Below are positions 31,070-39,732 of a stretch of 64,000 nucleotides of DNA, in pieces; position 1 is the first letter of the stretch; every line of letters begins with the position of its first letter. Under the pieces are notes generated by a model, which was not told where the DNA came from, searched no databases, and saw only the letters and a list, made by a program, of their open reading frames with translations. Source of the stretch: Chelonobacter sp050613185 (GTDB lineage: Bacteria; Pseudomonadota; Gammaproteobacteria; Enterobacterales; Pasteurellaceae); contig NZ_CP192511.1 in NCBI RefSeq assembly GCF_050613185.1, positions 2,294,001 through 2,358,000 on the forward strand, given 5' to 3'. Both the position numbers and the translations under genes were made by a program.

Positions 31070-31146
31070 GCAAAAGCGCAATAAGCAGGTGCTTTTTAGC
31101 GGCTGATGTATTATCATTAGCCGCATTGCAAATAACCGTTATCGTT

Positions 31147-31248
31147 ATGACTATCCATACGTTTTTTAGCCGATTTTTTAACTTTACTCGCTTCCTGGTG
31201 CCGTTTTATCCGCCGAAGGCTTTTGAGTGTGCTAAAAAATCAGCGTGA
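31147..31248 (+). CDS. pheM: Phe-rich leader peptide of pheST (pheM-like)
   Basis: A 33-codon frame from ATG 31147 reading MTIHTFFSRFFNFTRFLVPF and ending at TGA 31248. Eight phenylalanine codons occur, seven of them within codons 6-20. It lies immediately before a terminator hairpin and pheS, the classic arrangement of a Phe-tRNA-sensing attenuator. In E. coli a shorter pheM peptide does this. No strong ribosome site is visible before the ATG, which is the weak point. Confidence 0.72.
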   Translation: MTIHTFFSRFFNFTRFLVPFYPPKAFECAKKSA

Positions 31249-31285
31249 AATTCAAAAAAGCCTCTAGTTGATAGAGGCTTTTTTA
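31216..31285 (+). promoter_or_regulatory. pheST attenuator: terminator and competing antiterminator
   Basis: Terminator: AAAAAGCCTCTA (31255-31266), loop GTTGA, TAGAGGCTTTTTT (31272-31284). Competing pairing: AGGCTTTTGA (31217-31226), inside the leader peptide gene, can pair with TCAAAA-AA-GCCT (31252-31263) with a 2-base bulge, which covers the 5' arm of the terminator. A ribosome stalled at Phe codons 6-20 would favour the second form and allow pheST transcription. Confidence 0.72.
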
Positions 31286-31323
31286 TCAATTCGTTACCTG
31301 AAAATCTCTAACAGGAGAGAGAA

Positions 31324-32313
31324 ATGCAACAGTTACAACAAATTACCACACAAGCGTTGCAAGCGATTGCGCAAGCAAACGATGTGGCGACGCTCGAAAC
31401 CGTGCGGGTGGAATATTTTGGTAAAAAAGGACATTTTACCGGATTAATGCAAGGACTGCGTGATGTACCGGCAGAAGAGCGTCCGGCGGTCGGGCAGCAA
31501 ATTAATGACGCCAAACAACAAGCGCAGACCGCACTTAATGCCAAGAAAACCGAATTGGAAAGCGCCAAATTAAACGAGCAGTTGGCGAAAGAAAAAATTG
31601 ATGTCAGTTTGCCGGGGCGTAAAGTGGACAATGGCGGCTTGCACCCGGTCACTATCACCATCAATCGTGTAACCAAGTTCTTTTCGGAATTGGGCTTCAG
31701 TGTTGAAAACGGTCCCGAAATCGAAACCGACTACTATAATTTCGACGCGTTGAATATTCCGGCACATCACCCGGCGCGCGCAGACCATGATACATTCTGG
31801 TTTGATGTCAACCGCCTATTGCGCACCCAAACCTCGGGCGTACAAATCCGCACCATGGAAAACCAACAACCGCCGATTCGGATTATGGCGCCGGGGCGTG
31901 TATATCGTAACGACTACGATCAAACCCATACGCCGATGTTCCACCAAATCGAATTGCTGTTTGTCGATAAAAAAGCCAACTTTACCGAATTGAAAGGCTT
32001 GCTGCATGATTTCTTGCGCAATTTCTTCGAAGAAGATCTGCAAGTGCGGTTCAGACCATCGTATTTCCCCTTCACCGAACCGTCGGCGGAAGTGGATGTG
32101 ATGGGCAAAAACGGTAAATGGCTGGAAGTGTTGGGCTGCGGTATGGTGCATCCGAACGTATTGCGTAATGTCGGCATTGATCCGAACGAATATTCGGGTT
32201 TTGCGGTCGGAATGGGGGTGGAACGCCTGACTATGTTGCGTTACAACGTCACGGACTTGCGTGCTTTCTTTGAGAATGACCTGCGCTTTTTGAAACAATT
32301 TAAGACCTTATAA
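31324..32313 (+). CDS. pheS: Phenylalanyl-tRNA synthetase alpha subunit
   Basis: 329 residues. The N-terminal tRNA-binding coiled coil (about 1-90) is followed by the class II catalytic core: motif 2-like PIRIMAPGRVYRNDYDQTHTPMFHQIE and motif 3-like GFAVGMGVERLTMLRY. It attaches phenylalanine to tRNA-Phe as an alpha2beta2 enzyme with PheT. AACAGGAGAGAG precedes the ATG. Expression is probably governed by the leader attenuator upstream. Confidence 0.97.
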   Translation: MQQLQQITTQALQAIAQANDVATLETVRVEYFGKKGHFTGLMQGLRDVPAEERPAVGQQINDAKQQAQTALNAKKTELESAKLNEQLAKEKIDVSLPGRKVDNGGLHPVTITINRVTKFFSELGFSVENGPEIETDYYNFDALNIPAHHPARADHDTFWFDVNRLLRTQTSGVQIRTMENQQPPIRIMAPGRVYRNDYDQTHTPMFHQIELLFVDKKANFTELKGLLHDFLRNFFEEDLQVRFRPSYFPFTEPSAEVDVMGKNGKWLEVLGCGMVHPNVLRNVGIDPNEYSGFAVGMGVERLTMLRYNVTDLRAFFENDLRFLKQFKTL

Positions 32314-32331
32314 TACGGTGGAGAGATAAGA

Positions 32332-34719
32332 ATGAAATTTAATCAAGCATGGCTGCGTGAATGGGTTAATCCGGCGATCACCACCGAACAATTAAGCGAA
32401 CAAATCACCATGTTAGGGCTGGAAGTGGACGGCATTGAAGCGGTTGCCGGGGAATTTGACGGCGTCGTGGTCGGCGAAGTGATTGAGTGCGCGCAGCACC
32501 CGAATGCGGATAAATTACGTGTCACCAAAGTCAATGTCGGCGGCGAACAATTATTGGATATCGTTTGCGGTGCGCCAAATTGCCGGCAAGGGCTGAAAGT
32601 GGCGTGTGCCACCGTCGGGGCAACCTTGCCCGGTGATTTCAAAATCAAAAAAGCCAAATTGCGCGGCGAACCTTCAGAAGGTATGCTGTGTTCATTCAGC
32701 GAATTAGGTATCAATGTTGAAGCGGACGGCATTATTGAATTACCGTCCGACGCGCCAATCGGTATGGATATTCGCGACTATTTAAAACTGAACGATCAGA
32801 TTATTGAAATCAGCTTAACCCCAAACCGTGCCGACTGCCTAAGCATTCGCGGCGTAGCGCGTGAAGTGGCGGTGATCAATCAAACCGATGTGATTGAACC
32901 GACAATCAATCCAGCCGCTGTGAGTATTACTGATAAAGTCGCGATTAATTTACAAGCGCCGGAAGCTTGCCCGCGTTATTTATTGCGGGTGGTGAAGAAT
33001 GTGAATATCAATGCCGCGTCACCGCTATGGTTGCAAGAAAAACTGCGCCGTTGCGGCATTCGTTCTATCGATCCGATTGTCGATGTGACCAACTATATTC
33101 TGCTGGAATTGGGGCAGCCGATGCATGCCTTTGATGCGGCAAAAGTGACGCAACCGATTGATGTGCGTATGGCGAAAGCGGGTGAAGAACTGGTATTGTT
33201 AGACGGTAGCACGGCAAAACTGAAAGATAATACCTTAGTGATTGCCGATCAGAATGGTCCGCTTGCCATGGCGGGCATTTTCGGCGGTGAAAAGAGCGGT
33301 GTCAACAGCGAAACCACCGATGTGATTTTAGAAGCGGCATTCTTTGCGCCGTTGGCGATTGTCGGACGGGCACGCCAATACGGTCTGCACACGGATTCAT
33401 CACATCGTTTTGAGCGCGGGGTGGATTTCGAGTTACAACGTCACGCAATGGAGCGCGCAACCGCACTTTTGATTGAGATTTGCGGGGGGAACGCCGGGGA
33501 AATTTGCGAAGTGGCAAGCGCAGCGCACTTACCGCAAATTCAAGCCGTCAGCTTACGCCGCAGCAAACTGGATTCACTGTTAGGACACCATATCGCCGAT
33601 GAAACGGTCACTGATATTCTAACCCGTTTAGGGTTCGCGGTCGTGTTTGCCGATGATGTTTGGACAGTAACCCCGACCAGCTGGCGTTTTGATATTGAAA
33701 TCGAAGAAGACTTGATTGAAGAAGTGGCACGGATTTACGGCTATAACAGCATTCCGAATAATGCCCCGTTGGCACATCTGAATATGCGCGCACATCAAGA
33801 AGCCGATGTCGAACTGGTACGGATTAAAACCGCACTTGTTGATCGCGACTATCAAGAGGCGATTACTTATAGCTTCGTTGATCCGAAAATTCAGCGTTTA
33901 TTGCATCCGGAGCAGGAGGCCTTGCTGCTGCCGAATCCGATTTCAGCGGAAATGTCGGCAATGCGTGTGTCATTACTGCCAGGATTGTTGAATGCCTTGA
34001 TTTATAATCAAAACCGCCAACAAACCCGAATCCGTCTGTTCGAAACCGGGCTCAGATTCTTACCGGACAGCAATGCGGAAGCCGGCGTGAGGCAGGAGTT
34101 TGTGCTGAGTGCGGTCATTTGCGGCACGCGAAAAAGCGAAACTTGGGCGGAAAAAAGCGAAGTTATTGACTTTTTTGATCTAAAAGGTGATCTGGACGGC
34201 ATTTTAGGACTAACAAATGCTGGTAATAAAGTTGATTTTGTTGCAAAATCATATACAGCATTACATCCGGGACAATCTGCGGCAATCATGCTGGATGGGC
34301 AAGAAGTTGGCTTCATCGGTACGATTCATCCGCAAATTGCACAGAAGCTGGGATTAAACGGAAAAACGGTTGCGTTTGAAATCCGCTGGGACGCCATTTC
34401 TACACGCCCGGCAGTACAAGCCAAAGCCATTTCCCGTTTTCCGGCAAATCGTCGTGACATTGCAGTCGTGGTTACAAATGATGTTGTGGCAGCGGATATA
34501 ATTGGAACCTGTCGTGAGGTTGCCGGCGATATGTTGACTCAAGTGAACTTGTTCGATGTGTATCAAGGGAACGGGGTCGCAGAAGGTTGTAAAAGCTTGG
34601 CAATCAGTTTAACACTACAGGATAATCAGAAGACGCTTGAAGAAGAAGATATTACGGCAGTAATATCAAATGTGGTATCTGAATTAAAGCGGCGTTTCAA
34701 TGCTTACTTGAGAGATTAG
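32332..34719 (+). CDS. pheT: Phenylalanyl-tRNA synthetase beta subunit
   Basis: 795 residues, the usual length. The N-terminal EMAP-like tRNA-binding domain (VVGEVIECAQHPNADKLRVTKVNVG, 47-150), the B3/B4 editing domain (about 210-370), B5, and the C-terminal anticodon-binding ferredoxin-like domain (RFPANRRDIAVVV) are in order. It forms the alpha2beta2 enzyme with PheS. It starts 18 bases after pheS with GGAGAG before the ATG. Confidence 0.97.
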   Translation: MKFNQAWLREWVNPAITTEQLSEQITMLGLEVDGIEAVAGEFDGVVVGEVIECAQHPNADKLRVTKVNVGGEQLLDIVCGAPNCRQGLKVACATVGATLPGDFKIKKAKLRGEPSEGMLCSFSELGINVEADGIIELPSDAPIGMDIRDYLKLNDQIIEISLTPNRADCLSIRGVAREVAVINQTDVIEPTINPAAVSITDKVAINLQAPEACPRYLLRVVKNVNINAASPLWLQEKLRRCGIRSIDPIVDVTNYILLELGQPMHAFDAAKVTQPIDVRMAKAGEELVLLDGSTAKLKDNTLVIADQNGPLAMAGIFGGEKSGVNSETTDVILEAAFFAPLAIVGRARQYGLHTDSSHRFERGVDFELQRHAMERATALLIEICGGNAGEICEVASAAHLPQIQAVSLRRSKLDSLLGHHIADETVTDILTRLGFAVVFADDVWTVTPTSWRFDIEIEEDLIEEVARIYGYNSIPNNAPLAHLNMRAHQEADVELVRIKTALVDRDYQEAITYSFVDPKIQRLLHPEQEALLLPNPISAEMSAMRVSLLPGLLNALIYNQNRQQTRIRLFETGLRFLPDSNAEAGVRQEFVLSAVICGTRKSETWAEKSEVIDFFDLKGDLDGILGLTNAGNKVDFVAKSYTALHPGQSAAIMLDGQEVGFIGTIHPQIAQKLGLNGKTVAFEIRWDAISTRPAVQAKAISRFPANRRDIAVVVTNDVVAADIIGTCREVAGDMLTQVNLFDVYQGNGVAEGCKSLAISLTLQDNQKTLEEEDITAVISNVVSELKRRFNAYLRD

Positions 34720-34722
34720 AAT

Positions 34723-35019
34723 ATGACCCTTACGAAAGTAGAAATTGCAGACAGTCTCATTCAGAAATTTGATCTGACTAAGCGTGAAGCAAAAGATTTG
34801 GTTGAAAGTTTTTTCGAGGAAATTCGTGTTGCTTTAGAAAGCGGAGAAGATGTCAAATTATCCGGTTTCGGCAATTTCCAACTGCGTGATAAAAAATCTC
34901 GACCTGGTCGTAATCCAAAAACTGGTGAGAGCGTAGCGGTTTCCGCCCGCCGGGTGGTGGTGTTCAAGCCGGGACAAAAGCTGCGCGCACGTGTCGGACA
35001 AAATGTCAAACATAAATAA
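34723..35019 (+). CDS. ihfA: Integration host factor alpha subunit
   Basis: 98 residues. HU/IHF fold with the DNA-intercalating arm RPGRNPKTGE and IHF-alpha-specific start MTLTKVEIADSLIQK. With IHF-beta it bends DNA at specific sites in replication, recombination and transcription, and helps ICE excision. It follows pheT by three bases, as in enterics and Haemophilus. Confidence 0.96.
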   Translation: MTLTKVEIADSLIQKFDLTKREAKDLVESFFEEIRVALESGEDVKLSGFGNFQLRDKKSRPGRNPKTGESVAVSARRVVVFKPGQKLRARVGQNVKHK

Positions 35020-35100
35020 CAGAGGATAGTTTCCGTGTTGTATGCCGCAAGGAATCCGACGCGGAGCAAGGCAAGACGATTGATAACAGGCTGATTTTTA

Positions 35101-35598
35101 ATGATGAACAATAAATTGTTCGGTTTGAAACCGACGATAGGGGTGTTTTTCTGTTCAATGCTATTGTTGTTGACCGGTTGTTCCTCATCACCGTCTTCCG
35201 GTTATCGTAGCCGCTTGCCGGATCCGATTTATACGATGGCGCAATTGAGCGAGCAACAACATCAATGGGACAGAACCCCGTATGTGTTGGGCGGCAATAG
35301 CCGCAGAGGTGTGGATTGTTCCGGTTTCGTAATGCGCACCTTTGCCGATCGTTTTGACATTTCACTGCCGAGAACAACTGCGGCGCAAGCAAAGTTCGGG
35401 GTTTATATCGATCGGAAAGAAGTGCAAACCGGTGATTTGGTGTTCTTCAAAACCGGACGCGGACCAAACGGCTATCATGTCGGTATTTATGTGAAAGACG
35501 GTCGGTTTTTACATGCTTCGACTAAAGGCGGCGTGATTTATTCTTCACTAGATTCGCCTTATTGGAAAAAAACCTATTGGCAAGCCCGACGCATATAA
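35101..35598 (+). CDS. nlpC: NlpC/P60-family murein endopeptidase lipoprotein
   Basis: 165 residues. Signal with lipobox LLLTGC (lipidated cysteine near 27), then the NlpC/P60 domain: catalytic Cys in GVDCSGFVMRTF, His in GYHVGIYVKDG and a third His in RFLHAST. It cuts peptide stems of peptidoglycan in the periplasm. The order pheS-pheT-ihfA-nlpC matches Haemophilus, where the gene is named nlpC; the domain is also close to MepS/Spr. Confidence 0.88.
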   Translation: MMNNKLFGLKPTIGVFFCSMLLLLTGCSSSPSSGYRSRLPDPIYTMAQLSEQQHQWDRTPYVLGGNSRRGVDCSGFVMRTFADRFDISLPRTTAAQAKFGVYIDRKEVQTGDLVFFKTGRGPNGYHVGIYVKDGRFLHASTKGGVIYSSLDSPYWKKTYWQARRI

Positions 35599-35647
35599 GT
35601 TTATCAATAACACATTATTTTGAAATTAATTGAGATGGAGGTGAAGA

Positions 35648-35728
35648 GTGAGCGATTTTAGTTATGCAATGTTGACCGTGGTTTTTTCATTGGCAATGAT
35701 TGTTTACTTGGCGACACTGATTTTTTAA
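35648..35728 (+). CDS. 26-residue membrane protein
   Basis: GTG 35648 opens a 26-residue frame (VSDFSYAMLTVVFSLAMIVY, then LATLIF) that is one hydrophobic helix after a short polar start. A strong ribosome site, ATGGAGG, ends 6 bases before the GTG, and a strong terminator follows 18 bases after the stop. This is the layout of a real small membrane protein gene. It has similar size and form to small proteins such as YnhF, but I cannot show homology. Confidence 0.65.
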   Translation: MSDFSYAMLTVVFSLAMIVYLATLIF

Positions 35729-35743
35729 TCAAAATCGTCAGAT

Positions 35744-35784
35744 AAAACGCCATATTTTCAATGAAATATGGCGTTTTGTTTTTT
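35744..35784. terminator. Strong terminator between the small membrane gene and can
   Basis: AAAACGCCATATTT / AAATATGGCGTTTT stem with T-run GTTTTTTG on the plus strand and A/T-rich flank for the convergent carbonic anhydrase gene, so it may act in both directions. Confidence 0.88.
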
Positions 35785-35787
35785 GCT

Positions 35788-36492
35788 TTATTCGCTTTTA
35801 TTGCGGAGAGTAATCGGTTTTTGGGTTTCGGTAAAATGACAGTTATCACTGGAAACCAAACGGGCAATCGCATTCAGATAAGTAATCTCCAACGTTTCGC
35901 GACTGGTTGCAATCACGCCCAAATCATTTAAGAATCCATCGTTCACATCGTAAACCCAACCGTGAATGGAAAGCTTTTTACCGCGCTCCCATGCCGCCCT
36001 GACAATGGATGAGCAACCCAAGTTATAAACCTGTTCGACCACATTGATTTTGGTCAACATATCCGCCCGTTTTTCTATCGGCAAGGTGCCGAACAGATTG
36101 CTGTGTTTGAGCCAAATATCGCGGATATGCAGCAGCCAGTTATCAATCAGACCGTGCGATTTGTTTTCCATTGCCGCTTTAATCCCGCCGCAATTGGTGT
36201 GACCGCAAATAATAATGTGTTCAATATCCAATGAATCAATCGCATATTGCACCACGGAGAGGCAATTTAAGTCAGTGTGAATCACCTGATTGGCAACATT
36301 GCGGTGTACAAACAGTTCGCCCGGACCTAAATTGGTCAGTTTTTCCGCCGGCACCCGGCTATCGGAGCAGCCGATCCATAAGTATCCCGGTTTTTGGTGT
36401 TCTGCCAACTCTTTAAAATAATTCGAATTTTCTTCCTGCATCCGAACCGCCCAACTATGATTATTGGCAATCAGCTGTTCTATTTTTTTCAT
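35788..36492 (-). CDS. can: Beta-class carbonic anhydrase
   Basis: 234 residues. Zinc ligands Cys42, His98 and Cys101 with the Asp44-Arg46 pair are in GCSDSRVPAE and ICGHTNCGG. Trp39, Gly41 and Tyr181, the residues of the non-catalytic bicarbonate site described for the Haemophilus enzyme, are all at the same numbers. It interconverts CO2 and bicarbonate in the cytosol, supporting carboxylation reactions at low CO2. Divergent from yadGH as in E. coli. Confidence 0.96.
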   Translation of the reverse strand: MKKIEQLIANNHSWAVRMQEENSNYFKELAEHQKPGYLWIGCSDSRVPAEKLTNLGPGELFVHRNVANQVIHTDLNCLSVVQYAIDSLDIEHIIICGHTNCGGIKAAMENKSHGLIDNWLLHIRDIWLKHSNLFGTLPIEKRADMLTKINVVEQVYNLGCSSIVRAAWERGKKLSIHGWVYDVNDGFLNDLGVIATSRETLEITYLNAIARLVSSDNCHFTETQKPITLRNKSE

Positions 36493-36600
36493 ACGACATC
36501 CTTACTGTCTGTTTTTTTGCACTCTGCTATAATACGTTAAAATTTTTTATACTCACATTTTTTTCTTGTTAATTTTGATGTTGGATAGCGTGGTTATCAC

Positions 36601-37545
36601 ATGTATGCGTTGGAAATAAAAGGATTGGTGAAATCGTATCCGAACGGTTTCAAAGCCTTGCACGGAATCGATATGATGGTGCAAGAGGGGGATTTTTATG
36701 CGTTGTTGGGGCATAACGGCGCAGGTAAATCCACAACTATCGGGATTGTCAGTTCCTTGATCAATAAAAGTGAAGGCAGTGTAAAAGTCTTTGGTTATGA
36801 TTTGGAAACCCAATTGGTCGAGGCGAAAAAACAGATTGGTATTGTGCCGCAGGAGTTTAACTTTAACCAGTTTGAAAACGTGTTGGACATTCTTGTCAAC
36901 CAAGCCGGTTATTATGGGGTTGAGCGCAAAGAGGCGCTAATTCGCGCCGAAAAATGGTTGAAAAAACTGGATTTATGGGATAAGCGTGATCAAAAATCAA
37001 TGCGGCTGTCTGGCGGCATGAAGCGCCGCTTGATGATCGCCCGCGCATTAATGCACAATCCGCGTTTATTGATTCTTGATGAGCCGACTGCCGGGGTGGA
37101 TATTGAGTTGCGCCGTTCGATGTGGCAATTTTTGCAAGAATTGAATCTACAGGGAACGACGATTATTTTGACCACGCACTATTTGGAAGAGGCGGAATTA
37201 CTCTGCCGCCATATCGGCATTATTCAGCAAGGTAAATTGGTAATCGACACGTCAATGAAAGCGTTGTTGAGTAAGCTCGAATCGGAAACCTTTGTGCTGG
37301 ATTTGGCAAAATACAGCAACCTGCCGCAAATTCAGCATTACACCACCCACCTGATCGACACCAACACCTTGGAAGTCGAAGTGCGGCGCGAACAGGGCTT
37401 GAATAATCTGTTTCACCAACTCAGCGAACAGGGCATTCAGGTGTTGAGTATGCGTAATAAAACCAACCGTTTGGAAGAGTTATTCGTGCGCATGGCGCTG
37501 AATAAACCGCATGAAATAGAACCGCAAGCCGGGCAAGGAGAGTAG
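36601..37545 (+). CDS. yadG: ABC transporter ATP-binding protein YadG
   Basis: 314 residues. Walker A GHNGAGKST, Q-loop region IGIVPQEFNFNQ, signature LSGGMKRRL and Walker B LLILDEPTAGVD are all present. It pairs with the YadH permease encoded two bases downstream. The exported substrate is not known. A ATP-dependent export (ABC-2) role follows from the family of its partner. Confidence 0.93.
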   Translation: MYALEIKGLVKSYPNGFKALHGIDMMVQEGDFYALLGHNGAGKSTTIGIVSSLINKSEGSVKVFGYDLETQLVEAKKQIGIVPQEFNFNQFENVLDILVNQAGYYGVERKEALIRAEKWLKKLDLWDKRDQKSMRLSGGMKRRLMIARALMHNPRLLILDEPTAGVDIELRRSMWQFLQELNLQGTTIILTTHYLEEAELLCRHIGIIQQGKLVIDTSMKALLSKLESETFVLDLAKYSNLPQIQHYTTHLIDTNTLEVEVRREQGLNNLFHQLSEQGIQVLSMRNKTNRLEELFVRMALNKPHEIEPQAGQGE

Positions 37546-37547
37546 TC

Positions 37548-38315
37548 ATGTCGTTATCTTGGATCGCATTTAACACCATTTTACACAAAGAAATTCGTCG
37601 GTTTATGCGGATTTGGGTGCAAACCTTGGTGCCGCCGGTGATTACCATGACCTTGTATTTCGTGATTTTCGGGCAACTGATCGGCAACCGAATCGGCGAA
37701 ATGGGCGGCTACAGTTATATGCAATTTATCGTGCCGGGCTTGATTATGATGTCGGTGATCACCAATTCGTTTACCAACGTCGCCTCCTCGTTTTACAGCA
37801 CCAAATTTGCGCGCAATGTGGAAGAACTGCTGGTTTCGCCAACCTCAACCCATATTATTATCTGGGGCTACGTTGCCGGCGGTATGACGCGTGGGATTCT
37901 GGTCGGCGCCTTGGTGACTACCGTATCGTTGCTGTTTATTCCGTTGGAAATCCATTCTTGGTGGGTCGTGGCGTTGACGTTATTCATGACCAGCGCCACT
38001 TTTTCACTCGGCGGATTGATCAATGCGGTGTTTGCCCGTTCGTTTGACGATATCAGCATTATCCCGACTTTTGTGTTAACGCCGTTGACTTATCTCGGCG
38101 GCGTATTTTATTCGATCTCGTTACTGCCGGCATTTTGGCAAGGGGTATCCAAACTGAACCCGATTGTGTATATGATCAACGGCTTCCGTTACGGTTTTTT
38201 AGGCAGCAGCGATATCGCCTTGTACTACACCTTCTCGGTATTAATCCTGTTTATCACCATACTATATGGCTTTGCCTATTATTTGATTAGCAAGGGTGTC
38301 GGTTTAAGAAATTAA
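37548..38315 (+). CDS. yadH: ABC-2 type permease YadH
   Basis: 255 residues with six predicted membrane segments and the ABC-2 family motif (LNPIVYMINGFRYGFLG near the C-terminus). It forms the membrane part of the YadGH exporter in the inner membrane. It starts right after yadG with GGAGAG upstream and ends at an uptake-signal terminator. Confidence 0.93.
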   Translation: MSLSWIAFNTILHKEIRRFMRIWVQTLVPPVITMTLYFVIFGQLIGNRIGEMGGYSYMQFIVPGLIMMSVITNSFTNVASSFYSTKFARNVEELLVSPTSTHIIIWGYVAGGMTRGILVGALVTTVSLLFIPLEIHSWWVVALTLFMTSATFSLGGLINAVFARSFDDISIIPTFVLTPLTYLGGVFYSISLLPAFWQGVSKLNPIVYMINGFRYGFLGSSDIALYYTFSVLILFITILYGFAYYLISKGVGLRN

Positions 38316-38322
38316 CCTGACC

Positions 38323-38358
38323 AAGTGCGGTTTGACTGAAAGTTGACCGCACTTTTTT
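38323..38358 (+). terminator. Uptake-signal terminator after yadH
   Basis: AAGTGCGGT (38323-38331) and ACCGCACTT (38346-38354) form a 9-bp stem with extra pairing inside, followed by six T. Confidence 0.85.
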
Positions 38359-38399
38359 GTATTACTGATTTATTTTTATAGCAACGGCAGATTGTAGGA

Positions 38400-38434
38400 A
38401 ACACTTTTGTTTGTTATCATCAAACAAAAGTGTT
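38400..38434 (+). promoter_or_regulatory. 14-bp-arm palindrome upstream of the AAA_14 ATPase gene
   Basis: AACACTTTTGTTTG (38400-38413) and CAAACAAAAGTGTT (38421-38434) are perfect inverted arms around TTATCAT. A further half copy, ATTATCAAACAAAA, follows at about 38439-38452. The element sits 55 bases before the ATG and looks like an operator, possibly for self-regulation. Confidence 0.5.
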
Positions 38435-38488
38435 CGATATTATCAAACAAAAATTAATTAATACATCAGAGCAAGGGGAGGCGAAATC

Positions 38489-39700
38489 ATGATTTTGAAA
38501 TCCGAATTGGAAAATGTCATCAACCTACAACAAAAAAAGTTAGGGATACAGCAAAGCTATCCGAGAAAAATGTTGTCTGAATTACGGATTGTTAATGAAT
38601 TTGCCTTGATCGTTTCAGGTATTCGTCGCTGTGGGAAAAGCACACTATTAGCCCAATTAATGGATAAACAAGATCTTTCATCAATTTTATTTATTAACTT
38701 TGATTCTCCGCAATTATTCAATTTTGAATTTAATGACTTTCAGCTACTTGATGAAATTATTCAGGAAAAGCAAGTCAGTACGCTGTTTTTTGATGAAATT
38801 CAAGTCATTGCGGATTGGGAAATTTATATTCGGGGAAAACTTGATGAAGGGTATAACGTCGTGATAACCGGCTCAAACGCAGCTTTACTGAGTCGGGAGT
38901 TAGGGACGAAATTGACCGGTCGTCACCTCAGTAAAGAGCTATTTCCTTTTTCTTTTGTTGAGTTTTGTGAATATCTTGAAAGAGCAAAAAATGCAGAATC
39001 GGTTAGAGAGTATTTAAATCGCGGTGGATTTCCGCAATATCTTCATTTAGATGAAAAAGAAATTTTAGAAATGCTGCTGAATGATATTTTATATCGAGAT
39101 ATTGTTGTTCGTTATTCCATTCGTGATGAAATGCCAATAAAGCGATTGATCTTATTTTTAGCCGCCAATATTGGAAATTTAATTTCGGCAACGAAATTAA
39201 AACAGCAAATTGAAGTGAAAAGCACTTCAACTGTACAGGAGTACCTATCACATTTAGAACAGAGCTATCTGATTCATCTTTTGCCTAAATTTACCTACTC
39301 TTATAAAGCACAATTAGTCAATCCAAGAAAAGTCTATTTTATTGATAATGGCTTGCAAAGTGCGGTCAGCCCTAGTTTTACGCAAGATTTAGGACGAAAA
39401 TTAGAAAATGCGGTATTTTGGGAATTACGCAGAAAGCAGTATGAACTTTATTATTATCATGAAAACAGTAAAGAGTGTGATTTTGTTCTTTGTCGAAAAA
39501 GCAAAGTAGAAAAAGTTATTCAAGTCTGTTTACAGCTCAATAGTGAAAACGTGAAACGAGAGCAACAGGGGCTATTGGACGCAATGAATTTTTTTGAATT
39601 AGATCACGGCTATATTATTACTTTGGATCAAAAAGATAAAATACTTATCAATCAGAAAGTGATTGAGGTCATTCCATTTCACCTCTTTTTCGGCTTATAA
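38489..39700 (+). CDS. AAA_14/DUF4143 ATPase
   Basis: 403 residues. The N-terminal AAA domain has Walker A SGIRRCGKST (residues about 44-53), Walker B TLFFDEIQ and sensor VVITGSNAALLS. The C-terminal DUF4143 part contains KVYFIDNGLQSA, LENAVFWELRRKQYELYYY and ECDFVLCR, a PD-(D/E)XK-like fold. The cellular role of this widespread family is not established; it is often patchily distributed as accessory genes. Its AT-richness and lack of conserved neighbours suggest transfer. A decayed relative lies at 57054-57430. Confidence 0.88.
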   Translation: MILKSELENVINLQQKKLGIQQSYPRKMLSELRIVNEFALIVSGIRRCGKSTLLAQLMDKQDLSSILFINFDSPQLFNFEFNDFQLLDEIIQEKQVSTLFFDEIQVIADWEIYIRGKLDEGYNVVITGSNAALLSRELGTKLTGRHLSKELFPFSFVEFCEYLERAKNAESVREYLNRGGFPQYLHLDEKEILEMLLNDILYRDIVVRYSIRDEMPIKRLILFLAANIGNLISATKLKQQIEVKSTSTVQEYLSHLEQSYLIHLLPKFTYSYKAQLVNPRKVYFIDNGLQSAVSPSFTQDLGRKLENAVFWELRRKQYELYYYHENSKECDFVLCRKSKVEKVIQVCLQLNSENVKREQQGLLDAMNFFELDHGYIITLDQKDKILINQKVIEVIPFHLFFGL

Positions 39701-39732
39701 AGTAAGTGCGTTAATCCTAATAAAATAAGGTT

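Noticed and set aside
31099..31125. Stem-loop GCGGCTGATG / CATTAGCCGC before the Phe leader peptide
   Set aside because: It has no T-run and no clear role; it may be a leader structure, but I could not link it to the attenuator.
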